From Phocoena phocoena (Eukaryota; Chordata; Mammalia; Artiodactyla; Phocoenidae), in NCBI RefSeq assembly GCF_963924675.1, contig NC_089239.1:3275001-3339000 (forward strand): 64,000 bases of DNA, given 5' to 3'. The notes under the pieces are model-generated. The model had not been told where the DNA came from. It saw only the letters and a list, made by a program, of their open reading frames with translations, and did not search any database. Below are positions 62,200 to 64,000 of this stretch, piece by piece. Both the position numbers and the translations under genes were made by a program. Positions within the stretch are counted from its first letter, which is position 1, and each line of letters begins with the position of its first letter.

Positions 62200-63555
62200 C
62201 AGTGGACCACCGAGTCAGCATGGCACATAGGGACCTCAGCAGTCGACTTTTCCAGCCTATCTTCTGCCGCTTCCCCCATTCACATCCTGTCACTTACACT
62301 CAGAGCACATAGTTTTTGCTATTCTCAGAACATGCTCCGAGCTTTTGCCTGGACTGATCGCTCTGCCTCAAATGCCTTACGCTCTTTCTCTGCCTGGTCA
62401 TTTCCGTCGCAGACCCTCCCCAAGTCCCAAAGACAGTTGCAACCTTCCTTTTGTGCAGACTTCTATTATAGGCCTTACACTGTATTACGATTATTTGTGT
62501 CTGTCTTCCCCACCACACTGAACTCCTAGAAGGTAAGATCCTTATTTATTTCACCTTTCTCGTGCTTGGCACCAGCTTAACAAGTTCCCTGAAAGGCTGA
62601 TGAATAAGTAAATGAGAGGGGAAAGCAGCCTACTCTGGGGAATCAGAAAGTCCATGGGGTTGGAGAGTGTAAGTAAATATGCCGCACCAGATGTGGTGAG
62701 GAAGGCTCGGCAGAAGTTCATCCTCTACTGTTGCTTTTTTGTACTTTTATAAAAAGGAAAGATCGAAGTATATGAGTTTCTCACCTGGGACTAGGAAAGT
62801 CGAGACCAGCTTTGACAATAGCTCCAAACATTGTTGAGCGTACAGTCATGTCATGTTTGGCTCCTGAGACGGTACCGAGGTTTCTGAATGAGAGATGAAG
62901 AATCAGCCACTCTGATGATGGCAGCTGTTTATTTTGCCCAGTGGACTGTCCTAACTTAGTTACTGATTTAAAGATACCCTTATATGGACGGTTCTCCAGA
63001 CATTATATGTTTCTAATTTTGATCTCATCTCTGACCCTTAAGTTTTAGCTGCTGTCTTCTCTTGGCTGTTGTTAATACTCTTTTCCTCAGTGTGTCTCAG
63101 AATTGTCCAACACATTCTAAAGAATCATAACTTAAATGTGATCGATTCCTCCTTTTCTTCAGTGCCCAGGATTAAATTTTGAAAGAGATTACTTTAGTGA
63201 ATGATCTCAGAGAGATTCTTTTGGATATCGTTTGGGGTTTTATCTTAATTAATTTTCCTGTACACTGGCCTACCTCTACACTCTTAGGAGAAGATATGGC
63301 TTATTTAACACTTTTACACAAAGAACAGTAAGTACTAGTCTGACATCATGATTTGCATGTTTTTCTGATAGGCTGTGTATGAACAACTAGAATACCCTTT
63401 GTCTAACTGGCTCTTTATTATCCTATAATCCAATATCATATCTTAGAGTTGAATAATAACAAGAATTTTCTTAGTCAAAATCAAAGTGTTAGTTGGAATT
63501 TATTAATATGCTACTCTTTTACATGTCCATCATCTTATTTAAAAAGAGGGTTTTT
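62200..63555. other. Intronic stretch without recognised features
   Basis: No exon of SLC20A2 and no nameable repeat. Frames at 62300-62529 are short and without family signal. Confidence 0.45.
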
Positions 63556-63559
63556 TTTT

Positions 63560-63700
63560 TTACTTTTTAAAATTGAAGTATAGTTGTACAGTGTTTTATA
63601 AGTTACAGGTCTACAATGTGGTGTTTCACAATTTTTAAAGGTTATGCTTCATTTATAGTTATTATAAAATATTGGCTGTATTCCCCACGTTAAGCCTTAA
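63560..63700 (-). mobile_element. Short L1 3' end-like fragment, antisense
   Basis: AAAATTGAAGTATAGTTGTA resembles the reversed L1 3' end of other copies in this window, diverged. Confidence 0.6.
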
Positions 63701-64000
63701 AGAAATCTGGATTTATCAAGAACTCTTCCTTTCAGTGTAGTTGACATGAAAGGATCTTAATTAGTGAAACTAAAAAGAATAATTTTTAGTTATTTTTTAG
63801 GAACACTTTTTTAAAAACAGATCTGACTCAAAGAACTGGGAAGTGCACCCTTTCCTGACAATTAGAGAGACAGGAAGAGAATGTCAAGAAAAAGAAGAAA
63901 CCGAGTCTTACAGTGTGAGCACTAAGGTCTAAAATGGATAATTGTTTCCTGTTTCACAGTCTACAATCAACCCCAATACCCCGGTACCGTTTGTCCACGC

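Larger units (their letters stand above)
41038..64000 (+). other. SLC20A2: Presumed first intron of SLC20A2 (continues beyond the window)
   Basis: No exon with SLC20A2 transporter sequence is recognisable in any frame from 41038 to the end, so this stretch is read as a long first intron with the start-codon exon beyond the right edge. It holds MIR, L2, MER5-like and L1 remains, three SINE or L1 insertions of younger age, and the TG-rich array. The stretches 41350-42000, 42480-44000, 44760-45680, 46130-47900, 48960-50650, 51080-52380, 57280-58015 and 59180-61340 show no gene and no repeat I can name. Confidence 0.55.

Overview
This is mammalian nuclear DNA, almost certainly from a cetacean. 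The evidence is many copies of a tRNA-derived SINE that begins like GGGCTTCCCTGGTGGCGCAG and ends like GCGTACCGCAAAA, the CHR-type family of whales, dolphins and their close relatives. There is also a mariner relic of the type seen in cetartiodactyls and several L1 3' ends. No bacterial gene organisation is present, and nearly all long open frames are repeat-derived or chance frames.

One protein-coding gene can be read in full: SMIM19 (formerly C8orf40), a 107-residue single-pass membrane protein of unknown function, on the minus strand. Its coding exons lie at 36577-36710, 34931-35055 and 28709-28773, with consensus splice sites and matching phases. A non-coding first exon probably ends at 40788, inside a CpG island at about 40300-41290. 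From the conserved mammalian gene order, the gene diverging to the right from the same island should be SLC20A2 (phosphate transporter PiT-2). A perfect plus-strand splice donor at 41038 fits its first exon. No SLC20A2 coding exon is visible, so 41038-64000 is read as its long first intron.

Layout: 1-27650 is intergenic DNA downstream of SMIM19, made of old L1, MIR and DNA-transposon remains cut by younger SINEs and L1 3' ends. 27650-28708 is the probable SMIM19 3'UTR. 28709-40950 is SMIM19, including a three-layer nested transposon insertion at 29557-30638 in its third intron. 40300-41290 is the divergent promoter. 41290-64000 is the presumed SLC20A2 intron, with few repeats near the promoter, an L1 copy at 47.9-48.7 kb and a roughly 1 kb TG-rich tandem array at 55640-56690 inside an old L1.

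I found no new multi-gene system. The items most worth checking are a near-perfect 84-bp mariner hairpin at 8997-9080 that resembles a microRNA precursor, the very compact divergent promoter with a possible uORF overlapping the SMIM19 start, the higher-order TG array, and a non-repetitive GC-rich block in SMIM19 intron 2.
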